NCBI RefSeq assembly: GCF_030611305.1
Contig: NZ_JAUWQB010000014.1
Span: 1 to 54,010 of the forward strand
Source: Desulfobacula sp.
GTDB lineage: Bacteria; Desulfobacterota; Desulfobacteria; Desulfobacterales; Desulfobacteraceae
Length of the DNA stretch: 54,010 nucleotides
Reading direction: 5' to 3'
A model generated the notes under the pieces. The model did no database searches, was not told the origin of the DNA, and worked only from the letters and a program-made list of their open reading frames with translations. This document shows positions 1-8,347 of this stretch, piece after piece (position 1 is the stretch's first letter; every line of letters begins with the position of its first letter). The translations under genes and the position numbers were made by a program.

Positions 1-582
1 CTAAATTTTGAGAATCTATGATTTTAAAATTTAAGTCGGTCTCATGCATGTTTTTTAAAAACCGATTAAATCGGATGGGGAGAGTATGGCCTGAAAATAA
101 ATTCAAAATAATGCTTGATTTCCTCTTGGTACTCTATTTATCTTTATTGTCATCAATTTAGTAGCAATATTTAAAATCGTTGTAAAGATATGAAAAAATA
201 AATTATACAAGAAAATTGACAGGCATATGGAGCCATGCTCATAGTATTTTTTTATACATCATCAACTTTATTTTTATTCAGATCCCGAGAAGTCTTTTTC
301 AGAATGTTGTGAATATTGGATAGAGTAATATTGAGTTTGAGTCTGCCGGGTATTGCCGGGGAGGTTTGGTGCGGATTGCAGGGAACGGTTGATTGCGATT
401 CAGTACAGGCTCTTACCGAAAGTTGCGCGTTAGGACCGGCAAGTGTTTGAGTGAAACGAGTTTTGCCGGTTAGTGCAGCAGAGGTTAGAGCCTGTAGGAA
501 TCGTTCAATCATGTGAGTCGCAATCCGCACCAAACCGGATCTAATGTGGAAGTATCAATGTTCAACTTCCCAATTCTGTGGT
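1..582. other. Intergenic leading edge, no supported gene
   Basis: No reading frame here looks like a protein I recognise. The stretch is AT-rich up to about position 330. From there to about 540 it is richer in G and C and holds a long imperfect inverted repeat, listed separately. A minus-strand frame at 252-533 lies mostly inside that repeat and was rejected. A short hairpin (548-553 with 565-570) sits just downstream of the toxin stop on the minus strand but has no T-run, so I do not call it a terminator. Confidence 0.5.
363..536. repeat. Long imperfect inverted repeat (MITE- or REP-like hairpin)
   Basis: The outer arms are a perfect 17-base inverted repeat: GGTTTGGTGCGGATTGC at 363-379 and its exact complement at 520-536. 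Pairing continues inward with gaps: GATTCAGTACAGGCTC on the left matches the complement of GAGCCTGTAGGAATC on the right. There is also an inner pair, ACCGGCAA / TTGCCGGT. The whole 174-base unit could fold into one long stem. The layout suits a small non-autonomous element or a structured extragenic repeat. I see no transposase nearby and no clear target-site duplication. Confidence 0.6.
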
Positions 583-921
583 TTACAACCGCATTAATTT
601 TTGAAGACTTTCTTTTACGACCACCTGATCTTTGACAGAAAGACCACCAATTTTTCTAATGATAAGGCGGCTATCTAAAGTGAAAAGCTTCATACGAACT
701 TTAGAAGGAGCTGGAAGACCAGCTTTTTTTATGCTGCCTATTTTTGCATCGAGCGGCCAATCAGGATTTTTGGCACTGGTTATCATTGCCAAAACACAGC
801 TTTCAGTAAGACTATTAAACGAATCATGATCTGATAACACCAAGGCAGGGCGATTTTTATCGGTATTCTGGTCCGTGAAGGGAAAAGGAACCACTACAAC
901 ATCAAAAATTTTATAAGTCAC
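583..921 (-). CDS. MazF/PemK-type toxin (endoribonuclease family)
   Basis: About 113 residues with the PemK/MazF layout: an N-terminal strand followed by VVVPFPFTDQ, then KNRPALVLS, which is the usual family signature, then a central MITSAKN segment. Family members are ribosome-dependent or free mRNA interferases held inactive by a cognate antitoxin. An upstream ATG would give 135 residues, but I prefer the GTG at 921. It has AAGAGG six bases upstream, starts translation at VTYKIFDVV, and overlaps the antitoxin stop (911-913) by 11 bases, which suggests translational coupling. The partner is the AbrB-fold gene just upstream. The family call is confident; that it cuts RNA is inferred. Confidence 0.82.
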   Translation of the reverse strand: MTYKIFDVVVVPFPFTDQNTDKNRPALVLSDHDSFNSLTESCVLAMITSAKNPDWPLDAKIGSIKKAGLPAPSKVRMKLFTLDSRLIIRKIGGLSVKDQVVVKESLQKLMRL

Positions 922-1162
922 AATAAGCCTCTTGATCATTCTTTGACGACCATTCTGAAAGTGTGCCTTCAACCGCCTTTGCAAATTCAAAGTCTATCGG
1001 TGTGGCCTTGCGGATCACAACCTTTTTATTCTGGTCTACTTCAAAAGCCACTGAATCGCCGGGAATCAATCCTAAGATCTTTCTAATTTTTTCGGGAATG
1101 GTGGCCTGGCTTTTGGTGGTAAGCTTGCTTGTTACACGTATGTTATCTAAGATAGATTCCAT
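911..1162 (-). CDS. AbrB/MazE-type antitoxin
   Basis: An 83-residue protein whose N-terminal half is a SpoVT/AbrB DNA-binding domain: VTSKLTTKSQATIPEKIR, then GLIPGDSVAFEVD. The C-terminal half (about residues 50-83) is acidic and has no domain I can name; in MazE-like antitoxins this part wraps the toxin. It is the first gene of a two-gene operon with the MazF-like toxin, whose start overlaps its 3' end. An AAAAGGGGAT sequence precedes the ATG as a ribosome-binding site. A palindrome at 1188-1200 in the presumed promoter suggests autorepression, as is usual for these pairs. Confidence 0.82.
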   Translation of the reverse strand: MESILDNIRVTSKLTTKSQATIPEKIRKILGLIPGDSVAFEVDQNKKVVIRKATPIDFEFAKAVEGTLSEWSSKNDQEAYCDL

Positions 1163-1187
1163 ATTATATCCCCTTTTTTAGTTTATA

Positions 1188-1217
1188 GTATGACACATAC
1201 GGTATTACAGTATTACA
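1188..1217 (-). promoter_or_regulatory. Candidate operator of the mazEF-like pair
   Basis: GTATG-ACA-CATAC (1188-1200) is a perfect palindrome 26 bases upstream of the antitoxin ATG. It is followed at once by a tandem direct repeat, GTATTACA twice (1202-1217). Symmetric sites at this place are typical AbrB-fold antitoxin operators. That this is the real operator is inferred from position. Confidence 0.5.
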
Positions 1218-1270
1218 GGAATGTCAAACTCCTTTAAGCTGTGGGTCTGTTTTTAATATTTAAAAATTGT

Positions 1271-1993
1271 CTATCCTTCAATAAAAAGGCTCAAGGAATC
1301 AATCTGTTCTATATCTTCAGTCTCCATGACTCTGATAATATCCTTGTGCATCCTTTTTTTCAGCTCACCAAAAATTCCTCTTTTTTTCATGAATGTTCTG
1401 GCAAACTCCAAAGCGTCTTTAAGAAGCGCTTCTTTATTAACACTTGCTTTAACGATCACATGGCTGTCTTCCAGTTCCTGGGCCCCAAGGCGCTTTCCTG
1501 AAAGAATCATCTCATTAAATTTATATTCAAGGATGGCTTTGCGGACAAACTCGATCATACCCGGAAGAAACGGTATGCTGATATCCACTTCCGGAAAACA
1601 AAAAAAGCCCTTGTCTTTTGTCATAAATCTGAAATCACAAGTACAGGCCAGCATGGCACCATTTCCGAATGCATGGCCGTTAATGGCGGCAATCACAGGA
1701 ACAGGCATTAATAAAACTCTTTTAAAGATCGCATTAATTCCGTGCAAAAATGATTTTATACTGTCAAAATCCTGATCCTTCATTTTCTGCCCCAGCCATT
1801 CAATATCAATCCCCTGGCAAAAATTTTTTTCATCCGTGGAGGTTAAAACAATGGAAAAAATGTCTTTATCTTCCAGTATTTCATCAAAACATCGATTCAT
1901 CTGCCCCACAAACTCCGGGTTCTGCTTGTTAGGCCCGTTGCACATGTTAATAATTGCCACAGATTCATTTTTTTCCCATTCAATAATTGCCAT
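1271..1993 (-). CDS. Enoyl-CoA hydratase/isomerase (crotonase) family protein
   Basis: About 240 residues with the crotonase fold. The oxyanion-hole segment is present as AAINGHAFGNGAMLAC, and the next conserved block reads FPEVDISIPF, whose Glu matches the single catalytic acid of delta3,delta2-enoyl-CoA isomerases. It therefore looks closer to the ECI/PECI isomerase type than to a two-Glu hydratase. The likely role is moving a double bond of an acyl-CoA during beta-oxidation of unsaturated substrates. The start at 1993 (MAIIEWEKN) is preferred over an upstream ATG because AAGGAGTGATT lies directly before it. It stands alone, divergent from the HyuA-like gene. The exact substrate cannot be read from the sequence. 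Confidence 0.8.
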   Translation of the reverse strand: MAIIEWEKNESVAIINMCNGPNKQNPEFVGQMNRCFDEILEDKDIFSIVLTSTDEKNFCQGIDIEWLGQKMKDQDFDSIKSFLHGINAIFKRVLLMPVPVIAAINGHAFGNGAMLACTCDFRFMTKDKGFFCFPEVDISIPFLPGMIEFVRKAILEYKFNEMILSGKRLGAQELEDSHVIVKASVNKEALLKDALEFARTFMKKRGIFGELKKRMHKDIIRVMETEDIEQIDSLSLFIEG

Positions 1994-2216
1994 AATCACT
2001 CCTTGCAGACTAATATCCATTCTTCAAAATAAACAGCGTTATTCATAAATAAATTAAATGTTTTAATAATTCAAGGGTAAAACCGGTTTCTCAAATAAAT
2101 AAAGGATGAATTTCAACAGAAAATCTGATTGACAAGCCTTATTTTTTCTGACAAGCTCCGCAATGGTATAAAGGCAAATTATAGACTGTAATATATTTAA
2201 AAATCAGGAATTCGCC

Positions 2217-3890
2217 ATGATTATTGGAATAGATGTTGGCGGTACACACACGGATGCTGTTCTTTTAAGAAATAACGGTATTGAAAAAAGAATTAAGGTG
2301 CCCACAGATTCTGCAGATCTTTTCAATACGATTCTCTCAGGTTTTACCCAGCTTCTGGATAACATTGATCCGAAAGAGATTGAACGAGTTGTCATTTCAA
2401 CGACACTGACAACCAATGCTATTGTTCAGCAAGACATGGATCCGGTTGGAATGATTGTTTCAGCAGGCCCCGGGATTGACCCCGAAGTTTTCAGAACCGG
2501 TGAGCACTATTATTGTGTTGCAGGCTCTATCAATCACAGGGGGAGAGAAAAAGCACCGGTAAACACAATGGAAATCGAAGATATTGCCAAAAAGCTAAAA
2601 AAGGCCGGCATTGAATATGTTGGCGTTGTCGGAAAATTCTGTGTTCGAAATCCCAGCCATGAAATACTTATTAAAAGAATGATAAATAAACATTTCAAAA
2701 AAGTATTTTTAGGCTACCAGGTCTCGGGAAATCTTAATTTCCCCCGCCGAATTGCCACAACCCATTTAAATACGGCAGTATTTTCCCTTCATAAATCATT
2801 TTTCGAGGCTGTTAAACAATCCCTTGAGGAAATGGGGCTTACCGCTCCTATTCAAATCCTGAAAGCGGATGGCGGCACCATGACCCTTGAATCCTCCATG
2901 TCCTTTCCAGGTCAAACCGTGCTGTCCGGGCCTGCTGCAAGTATTATGGGAGCTATCCCCTATGCCCCCGCAAACCAGGATGCGATTGTGCTTGATATTG
3001 GCGGCACAACCACAGATATTTCCTTTCTGGTTGACAAAGCACCGTTATTAGAGCCTGTGGGAATCAAACGAGGACAGTACAAAAGCCTGATCAGATCTTT
3101 ACGAACCGACTCAAAAGGAGTGGGTGGGGACAGCGTAATCAGGGTAATAGATAAAGAGCTGGTCATTGGTCCCGACCGTCATGGCCCTGCCATGGCCTTT
3201 GGCGGACCTGACCCGACTCCAACAGATGCCCTGTTTGTACTGGGACTGATGAATGAAGGGGATCAAAAAAATGCCCAAAAAGGAATTGGGAAAATTGCTC
3301 AAAAACTGAACTTGACAGATAAAGAAGCGGCTGATCAAATATTTAAAAAATGCTGCTCCATTATTCTAAAAAAAGCTTTTGAAATGATAGATAAGCTTAA
3401 TGCTCAACCCGTATATACGGTTCATGAATTTCTTGAAGGATATAAAATCAGCCCAAGGAAAATACTGCTTCTTGGAAGGCCTGCCCCATATTTTGCAAAA
3501 AAAATAAAGGAACTTTATCATATTGAAACCGATGTGGTACCTGAATTTTCCGTGGCAAATGCCATTGGTGCCGCCCTTGCCAGAACAACCTGTGAAGTTT
3601 CCTTATATGCCGATACGGAACAGGGGATTGTGACCGCCCATGAAGAAGATTTTGCAGAATCCATTTCAAAAACTTATTCTGACGATGATCTAATTGAAAC
3701 CGCATACACACTTTTAAAAGAGAAAGCCATTAGTTCAGGTGCAGATCCGGATGATCTGGATGAAGTGGAAGTGGTTGAATTTCAAAAATTCAATATTGTT
3801 CGAAATTTCTCACCCAGAGGTAAAATATTCAGAACAAAAGCGCAGCTTAAACCCGGCCTTATCAAAGGATTTGAAAAGGTTTTGCAATAA
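2217..3890 (+). CDS. Hydantoinase/oxoprolinase (HyuA) family ATPase-like protein
   Basis: A 557-residue protein that opens with the ASKHA phosphate-binding signature IGIDVGGTHTDAV (residues 3-15). A second one, LDIGGTTTD, is at about 259-267, and an LSGPAAS segment lies just before it. This is the two-domain layout of HyuA/oxoprolinase A subunits, which use ATP to open or carboxylate small cyclic or keto substrates. At 557 residues it is shorter than typical HyuA (near 700), and no HyuB partner lies next to it, so it may be a stand-alone member of unknown substrate. It begins a close three-gene run with an HDAC-family enzyme (15 bases downstream) and an EpmA-like ligase. The family call is strong; the function is open. 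Confidence 0.8.
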   Translation: MIIGIDVGGTHTDAVLLRNNGIEKRIKVPTDSADLFNTILSGFTQLLDNIDPKEIERVVISTTLTTNAIVQQDMDPVGMIVSAGPGIDPEVFRTGEHYYCVAGSINHRGREKAPVNTMEIEDIAKKLKKAGIEYVGVVGKFCVRNPSHEILIKRMINKHFKKVFLGYQVSGNLNFPRRIATTHLNTAVFSLHKSFFEAVKQSLEEMGLTAPIQILKADGGTMTLESSMSFPGQTVLSGPAASIMGAIPYAPANQDAIVLDIGGTTTDISFLVDKAPLLEPVGIKRGQYKSLIRSLRTDSKGVGGDSVIRVIDKELVIGPDRHGPAMAFGGPDPTPTDALFVLGLMNEGDQKNAQKGIGKIAQKLNLTDKEAADQIFKKCCSIILKKAFEMIDKLNAQPVYTVHEFLEGYKISPRKILLLGRPAPYFAKKIKELYHIETDVVPEFSVANAIGAALARTTCEVSLYADTEQGIVTAHEEDFAESISKTYSDDDLIETAYTLLKEKAISSGADPDDLDEVEVVEFQKFNIVRNFSPRGKIFRTKAQLKPGLIKGFEKVLQ

Positions 3891-3905
3891 TTTTATGAGG
3901 TGATG

Positions 3906-5216
3906 ATGTTACAGGCATTACATAAAACAGGTCTTGTGTTCTTTCCCGCATTTGACTGGGCTATAGATCCTACCCATCCCGAAAGGGAAGAAAGACTTCT
4001 ATATACTCAGGATCAGGTTACAGAAGAGGGTGTTTTTGATATCAGCGGTATTATTGAATATAAACCTGAACTTGTTACCAACCAGGACATCCGGCGGGCA
4101 CATTTCTGCGTACCTGATGAAAAGACCGTTACCACCCAATCCCATCTTATCAGTGCAGGAGGAGCCAAAGCCATTGCAGATGCTGTTTTAAACAAGGAAG
4201 TAAAAAACGGTTTTGCGCTGGTTCGTCCTCCGGGGCATCATTCCATGAGAATTTCCCATGGCGGCAGGGGTTTTTGCCATATTAATATGGAAGCCATCAT
4301 GGTGGAATATATAAGATCCCAATACGGCATTAAAAAAATCGCCGTGATTGATACCGATTGCCATCACGGGGATGGAACCAATGATATCTTCTGGCATGAC
4401 CCCGATGTATTGTTCATTTCCCTGCACCAGGATGGAAGAACCCTGTATCCCGGCTCAGGGTTCCCGGATGAACTGGGGGGACCCAATGCAAAAGGCTCAA
4501 ACCTGAACATACCACTGCCACCGGGCACATCCACCGAAGGATATCTTTATGTCATCAGAAATTGCGTATTACCTATTTTAAAAGAATTCCAACCAGATCT
4601 TATTGTCAATTCTGCCGGACAGGACAACCACTATACCGATCCTCTCACCAATATGAATTTTTCAGCACAGGGGTATGCAAAACTGACCTCTCTTCTTAAG
4701 CCCGATATTGCTGTTCTTGAAGGTGGATATTCCATTGAGGGCGCCCTGCCCTACGTGAACTTGGGAATTATCCTTGCGATGGCAGGCCTTGATTATTCCG
4801 GCGTTGTTGAACCGGATTACAATCCTGAACGACTGAAACAATCCGTAAGTATTACAGACAAAATCAAAAAAACCACAGACCTTATCAACTCCTATTGGAA
4901 TCAAAGAGACAAGTTAAGACAAAGAGCCGGATCTGTCGGGGATCTCCAGGTCAGACACCGGGAGATATTTTATGATACCGACAATATCTTTGAACGGCAA
5001 AAAGAAAAAGTAAGAGTTTGCAGGGATTGTGGCGGCTGTTTTGAAATTGATTCCACCGCAACACCAGGACCTCATATTCTTGCTGTCCATATTCCCATCA
5101 ATGCCTGTAAATCCTGTATTGAAGCAGGATACAGATTTTTTGATCAGGCAGATAAAAGTAAATTTGATAAAGTCTTTTTGCAGGACAGAACAAAAGATAC
5201 CTATGAAATAAAGTGA
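3906..5216 (+). CDS. Histone-deacetylase-family (AcuC/APAH-like) amidohydrolase with Cys-rich C-terminus
   Basis: About 436 residues. The arginase-like deacetylase core keeps the catalytic set: RPPGHHS (tandem His), DTDCHHGDG (zinc Asp and His), NSAGQDNH followed by DPL (second zinc Asp) and LEGGYS. Bacterial members remove acetyl groups from lysine, polyamines or acetoin-pathway proteins. The last 80 or so residues hold CRDCGGC and later CKSC, a likely zinc-ribbon-type extension not found in plain AcuC. GTG at 3900 and ATGs at 3903 and 3906 are all in frame; 3906 has the best spacing from TGAGGTGA. It lies between the HyuA-like gene and epmA-like gene with very short gaps. The native substrate is unknown. 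Confidence 0.83.
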   Translation: MLQALHKTGLVFFPAFDWAIDPTHPEREERLLYTQDQVTEEGVFDISGIIEYKPELVTNQDIRRAHFCVPDEKTVTTQSHLISAGGAKAIADAVLNKEVKNGFALVRPPGHHSMRISHGGRGFCHINMEAIMVEYIRSQYGIKKIAVIDTDCHHGDGTNDIFWHDPDVLFISLHQDGRTLYPGSGFPDELGGPNAKGSNLNIPLPPGTSTEGYLYVIRNCVLPILKEFQPDLIVNSAGQDNHYTDPLTNMNFSAQGYAKLTSLLKPDIAVLEGGYSIEGALPYVNLGIILAMAGLDYSGVVEPDYNPERLKQSVSITDKIKKTTDLINSYWNQRDKLRQRAGSVGDLQVRHREIFYDTDNIFERQKEKVRVCRDCGGCFEIDSTATPGPHILAVHIPINACKSCIEAGYRFFDQADKSKFDKVFLQDRTKDTYEIK

Positions 5217-5219
5217 CAT

Positions 5220-6128
5220 TTGGATACAAAAAACTACAAACACCTTGAAATAAGATCCCTTGTGATCCAAGCCATAAGGGATTTTTTTACCGACAACCTT
5301 TATCTTGAAATAGATACCCCTATCCGATGCCCCTCTGTTATCCCTGAAGCCCAGATTGATTCTGTTACCTCAGAAGGCTTTTATCTACAGGCTTCTCCTG
5401 AACTTTGCATGAAACGGATGTTATCAAAGGGATTTGATAAAATTTTCCAAATCTGTAAATGCTTCAGAAAGAACGAAAGAGGACCACAGCACCTGCCGGA
5501 ATTAACTATGCTGGAATGGTATGCAAGAGATGACACCTATCTTGATTTAATGGATCACTGTCAGGGGCTGGTAAAATTTATTGCGGCAAGACTCAACCTT
5601 GAAAACCAGATCAGATATCAAGATAAAACGATCAGCTTAAATCGCCCCTGGCAGAAACTTACCGTTCAGCAGGCTTTTGACCTCTATGCTGACAAATCTT
5701 TAAATGAAGCCTTGAATGATAACAGCTTTGATGAAACCCTGAGTTTCCAGATAGAGCCTCACCTTGGCAATACAACACCTGCCTTTTTATATGATTACCC
5801 GGCAAGCCTTGCATCGCTGGCAAAACTTATACCGGGCAATCTTCAGTATGCCCAGAGATTTGAATTTTATTTAGCCGGTATTGAGCTTGCCAACGGATTT
5901 AGCGAATTGACTGATCCTGTTGAACAAAAATTAAGATTTGAAAAAGAAAATCAAATTCGCAGTTCCCACAACAAAGCCCCCATCCCCATGCCTGACAAAT
6001 TCCTGATAGATCTTGAAAAAATGCCGGATGCAGCAGGTATTGCCTTGGGAATTGACAGGCTTGTCATGATTTTCTGTGATACCTCATCCATTGATGATGT
6101 GGTGGCTTTTACACCGGAAAGTCTATAA
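5220..6128 (+). CDS. epmA: EpmA-like elongation factor P lysine ligase (GenX/PoxA)
   Basis: A 302-residue class II lysyl-tRNA-synthetase paralogue that lacks the N-terminal anticodon-binding domain, as EpmA does. Motif 2 is clear (CFRKNERGPQHLPELTML) and motif 3 ends the protein (ALGIDRLVMIF). EpmA links (R)-beta-lysine to a conserved Lys of elongation factor P, helping ribosomes through polyproline stretches. The start is TTG at 5220, three bases after the HDAC-like stop, so translation is probably coupled. Neither the lysine 2,3-aminomutase (epmB) nor efp is in the window; without EpmB it could use alpha-lysine. A free-standing GenX of other specificity is possible but less likely. Confidence 0.82.
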   Translation: MDTKNYKHLEIRSLVIQAIRDFFTDNLYLEIDTPIRCPSVIPEAQIDSVTSEGFYLQASPELCMKRMLSKGFDKIFQICKCFRKNERGPQHLPELTMLEWYARDDTYLDLMDHCQGLVKFIAARLNLENQIRYQDKTISLNRPWQKLTVQQAFDLYADKSLNEALNDNSFDETLSFQIEPHLGNTTPAFLYDYPASLASLAKLIPGNLQYAQRFEFYLAGIELANGFSELTDPVEQKLRFEKENQIRSSHNKAPIPMPDKFLIDLEKMPDAAGIALGIDRLVMIFCDTSSIDDVVAFTPESL

Positions 6129-6156
6129 AACTTCTGCTCACTTCCGAAGTTCTTTT
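6129..6156. terminator. Possible terminator between convergent genes
   Basis: AACTTC (6129-6134) pairs with GAAGTT (6146-6151), followed by CTTTT. It lies at the end of the epmA-like gene and overlaps the last codons of the convergent DUF368 gene. The stem is only six base pairs, so this is a weak call. Confidence 0.4.
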
Positions 6157-7250
6157 CCCATGAAAAAGAACATGATGAGGCACCCTACAATAAAGGAGGC
6201 CAGTGAAACATAAAATTCGGTCCCGATCTGGGGAATTTCATTTATATTTGTATAAATTCTCATATTCTCCGCAACACATATCACACCATCTTTTTTGATA
6301 AATTGCTGTGCCATGATAATGCTTTTTTTAAACGGCCACAGGGCATATAAAGATCCTGCCATCAATCCGATGAGAAATGCCATGGTGGCATTATAATATC
6401 TTTTCAGAACAGCATTGATCAGCCTTGAAAACAAAAGGCCGCCCAGAATGATGCCGATTGCAAAACACCCTAAAAAAACCACATTATCCAAATTTAACGT
6501 CTTTAACCCGGAGATTGCAGAAACAACTTCAAAATATTCTCCCATCAAAATAAGGACCAAAGATCCGCTTATCCCGGGAAGAACCATCGCTGAAATCGCA
6601 ATAGCTCCACAAATTGAAGCATATATATATTCATCCAGCGTATATTTTCCTATAAAAGAAAAGGGTTTAATATCTGATTTTTCCTGTTTAATTTCCTGAA
6701 TTTCCAGATACTGGCCTTCATAGGATTCAGATTTTATTTTTATTTTTTCGTAAGGATTAACTGCAATCGTTACATAAATTGTGGCGACAGCTCCCAAAAC
6801 AATGAACAAGATCAGATAGATTTTTTTATCCCTCAACATTTTTACAGGGATGGCAATCGAAACCAGAATCAAGCCGAAAAACAATGCATAGGTAGCCGAA
6901 AAATGATAAATAATCAAATATTTCATTAAACTGGAAAGAGAAATAATGGCCACTACAGCACCCACAATCAATTTAAAAAGAAAAATGAAATCATTCTTTT
7001 TTAAAAAATCAATAAACGATTTCAATGAATCTGATTTCCCGGCATAAAAAACAATTTTGATAATACAGGCTGAAAACTCAAAAATACTGACTTTATTAAT
7101 ATTGTTGAGAATAGAAAAAACACGCTCATAAATTTTAAAAACAAGAAGGAATGTGCCGCCGGAAACTCCGGGGATAATATTTGCCGTTCCCAGGCAAAAC
7201 CCGATAAGAAGCTCTTTGATTAATGAAGGTCGCTCAATATCTTTTTCCAT
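6138..7250 (-). CDS. DUF368 family membrane protein (polyprenyl-phosphate transporter type)
   Basis: A 370-residue integral membrane protein. It starts with a charged cytoplasmic stretch, then GTANIIPGVSGGTFLLV, a signature repeated in the second half as MVLPGISGSLVLILMGEY; this internal duplication is characteristic of DUF368. About eight hydrophobic segments can be counted. DUF368 proteins (PopT) and DedA proteins have been shown to carry undecaprenyl phosphate back across the membrane for wall and O-antigen synthesis, so this is probably its job. A hydrophilic insert of roughly 35 residues between the halves is presumably a periplasmic loop. It is convergent with epmA and lies 15 bases downstream of pcm on the same strand. 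Confidence 0.85.
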   Translation of the reverse strand: MEKDIERPSLIKELLIGFCLGTANIIPGVSGGTFLLVFKIYERVFSILNNINKVSIFEFSACIIKIVFYAGKSDSLKSFIDFLKKNDFIFLFKLIVGAVVAIISLSSLMKYLIIYHFSATYALFFGLILVSIAIPVKMLRDKKIYLILFIVLGAVATIYVTIAVNPYEKIKIKSESYEGQYLEIQEIKQEKSDIKPFSFIGKYTLDEYIYASICGAIAISAMVLPGISGSLVLILMGEYFEVVSAISGLKTLNLDNVVFLGCFAIGIILGGLLFSRLINAVLKRYYNATMAFLIGLMAGSLYALWPFKKSIIMAQQFIKKDGVICVAENMRIYTNINEIPQIGTEFYVSLASFIVGCLIMFFFMGKELRK

Positions 7251-7265
7251 CAGTTTTTTAAGGCC

Positions 7266-7922
7266 CTACTCATCCCAGCCATTTTGGCCAATCAATTTCA
7301 CGAATCGGCAACCACCAAGGTTGGTTGTTTTTATTCCGTCTTCGGTCTTTTCAAGCCTTACCAACTCCTGGGAAAAGTTACCCCCAACCGGCATGATAAG
7401 CCGTCCCCCGATTGCAAGCTGTTCAATCAATGGCGCAGGAATTTGCTGTCCACCTGCGGTGACGATAATGGCATCAAAAGGACTTTCCTGTTTCCAACCC
7501 TGGGTTCCGTCTGAATATCTGGTGACAATATTATGGTATTTGAGTCCATCAAAAAGCTTTCTTGTCTGTAAAAACAGGAAGTTATTTCTTTCTATGGTAT
7601 ATACTTTATAGACGATTCGGGCCAGAACAGCTGCCTGATATCCTGATCCGGTACCGATCTCAAGGACTCTTTCATGGCCTTTTAACTCAAGGCTTTGTGT
7701 CATTTCTGCAATAATATAGGGTTGTGAAATCGTCTGTCCCTCGCCAATGGGAAGCGGGAAATCTCCATATGCACTGTCAACAAGGGCCTCACTGACAAAT
7801 AAATGCCTTGGCACTTTGGACAGTGCCTCAAGAACCAATGGATCGGTTACACCCCGAGAAACAATCTGCTTTTCGACCATTTCACGACGCCGGTGAGCAA
7901 ATTTTTTGAGTTCATTTTTCAT
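7266..7922 (-). CDS. pcm: Protein-L-isoaspartate O-methyltransferase
   Basis: About 218 residues matching Pcm over its whole length: [20 protein letters not shown] near the N-terminus, then [15 protein letters not shown], the SAM-binding [16 protein letters not shown], and [14 protein letters not shown]. The enzyme methylates isoaspartyl residues in aged proteins so that they can revert to aspartate. I chose ATG at 7922 (MKNELKKFA) because AAGGTGAAC stands directly before it; a longer frame reaches 7958 without a better site. The downstream neighbour on the same strand is the DUF368 gene. The divergent neighbour is the potassium channel gene. Confidence 0.92.
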   Translation of the reverse strand: MKNELKKFAHRRREMVEKQIVSRGVTDPLVLEALSKVPRHLFVSEALVDSAYGDFPLPIGEGQTISQPYIIAEMTQSLELKGHERVLEIGTGSGYQAAVLARIVYKVYTIERNNFLFLQTRKLFDGLKYHNIVTRYSDGTQGWKQESPFDAIIVTAGGQQIPAPLIEQLAIGGRLIMPVGGNFSQELVRLEKTEDGIKTTNLGGCRFVKLIGQNGWDE

Positions 7923-8029
7923 GTTCACCTTAATACCAGCAACCAATAGGTCCGTCAAGAAGCTACGCTGCTTTTATATCCTATAACCTTACCTTGATTT
8001 TTATTCTTAAGATCAGTATTTATACCCCT

Positions 8030-8347
8030 ATGAACAGACTTCAACAAATCATCAGGGCTTTTATTCTTTCCTGGATTATTTTTTTCATCGGTGTGACCGG
8101 ATATATGGTGATTGAAAAATGGAATTTTCTTGATGCAGTATACATGACTGCCATAACCGTGACTACCGCGGGATTTATGGAGGTGCACGAATTAAGTTCT
8201 ACCGGAAGGATATTTACCAGCATCATCCTGATCGCAGGCGTCGGCTATTTTTTCTACATTGCAGGGCTTATCATACAATCAATTGTTGAAGGGGAAATAC
8301 AATCAATTTTGGGGAGAAAAATGTTGGACAAAAAATCAGTAAATTGA
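8030..8347 (+). CDS. Potassium channel pore subunit, two-helix type
   Basis: About 105 residues with the Ion_trans_2 layout: transmembrane helix 1 (IRAFILSWIIFFIGVTGYMV), a re-entrant pore segment (AVYMTAITVTTAGFMEV), helix 2 (IFTSIILIAGVGYFFYIAGL), then a short linker that stops at TGA 8345. In usual members the filter reads TVGYG or TVGFG; here it reads TAGFM. In usual members the chain also continues straight into a TrkA-N/RCK domain; here that domain is the next gene, in the -1 frame, overlapping by four bases. A TTG at 7994 could lengthen the N-terminus, but ATG at 8030 is more natural. The gene has no clear Shine-Dalgarno sequence. The product should form a tetrameric inner-membrane pore. 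Confidence 0.8.
   Translation: MNRLQQIIRAFILSWIIFFIGVTGYMVIEKWNFLDAVYMTAITVTTAGFMEVHELSSTGRIFTSIILIAGVGYFFYIAGLIIQSIVEGEIQSILGRKMLDKKSVN

Noticed and set aside
252-533. Minus-strand 93-residue open frame
   Set aside because: It lies mostly within the inverted repeat, has low-complexity composition, no ribosome-binding site and no family resemblance.
363-536. Reading the hairpin as an integron attC site
   Set aside because: The core-site consensus GTTRRRY and its partner are not matched at the arm ends, and no integrase is near.
632-829. Plus-strand frame opposite the MazF-like toxin
   Set aside because: Shadow of the real gene; the protein has no sensible pattern.
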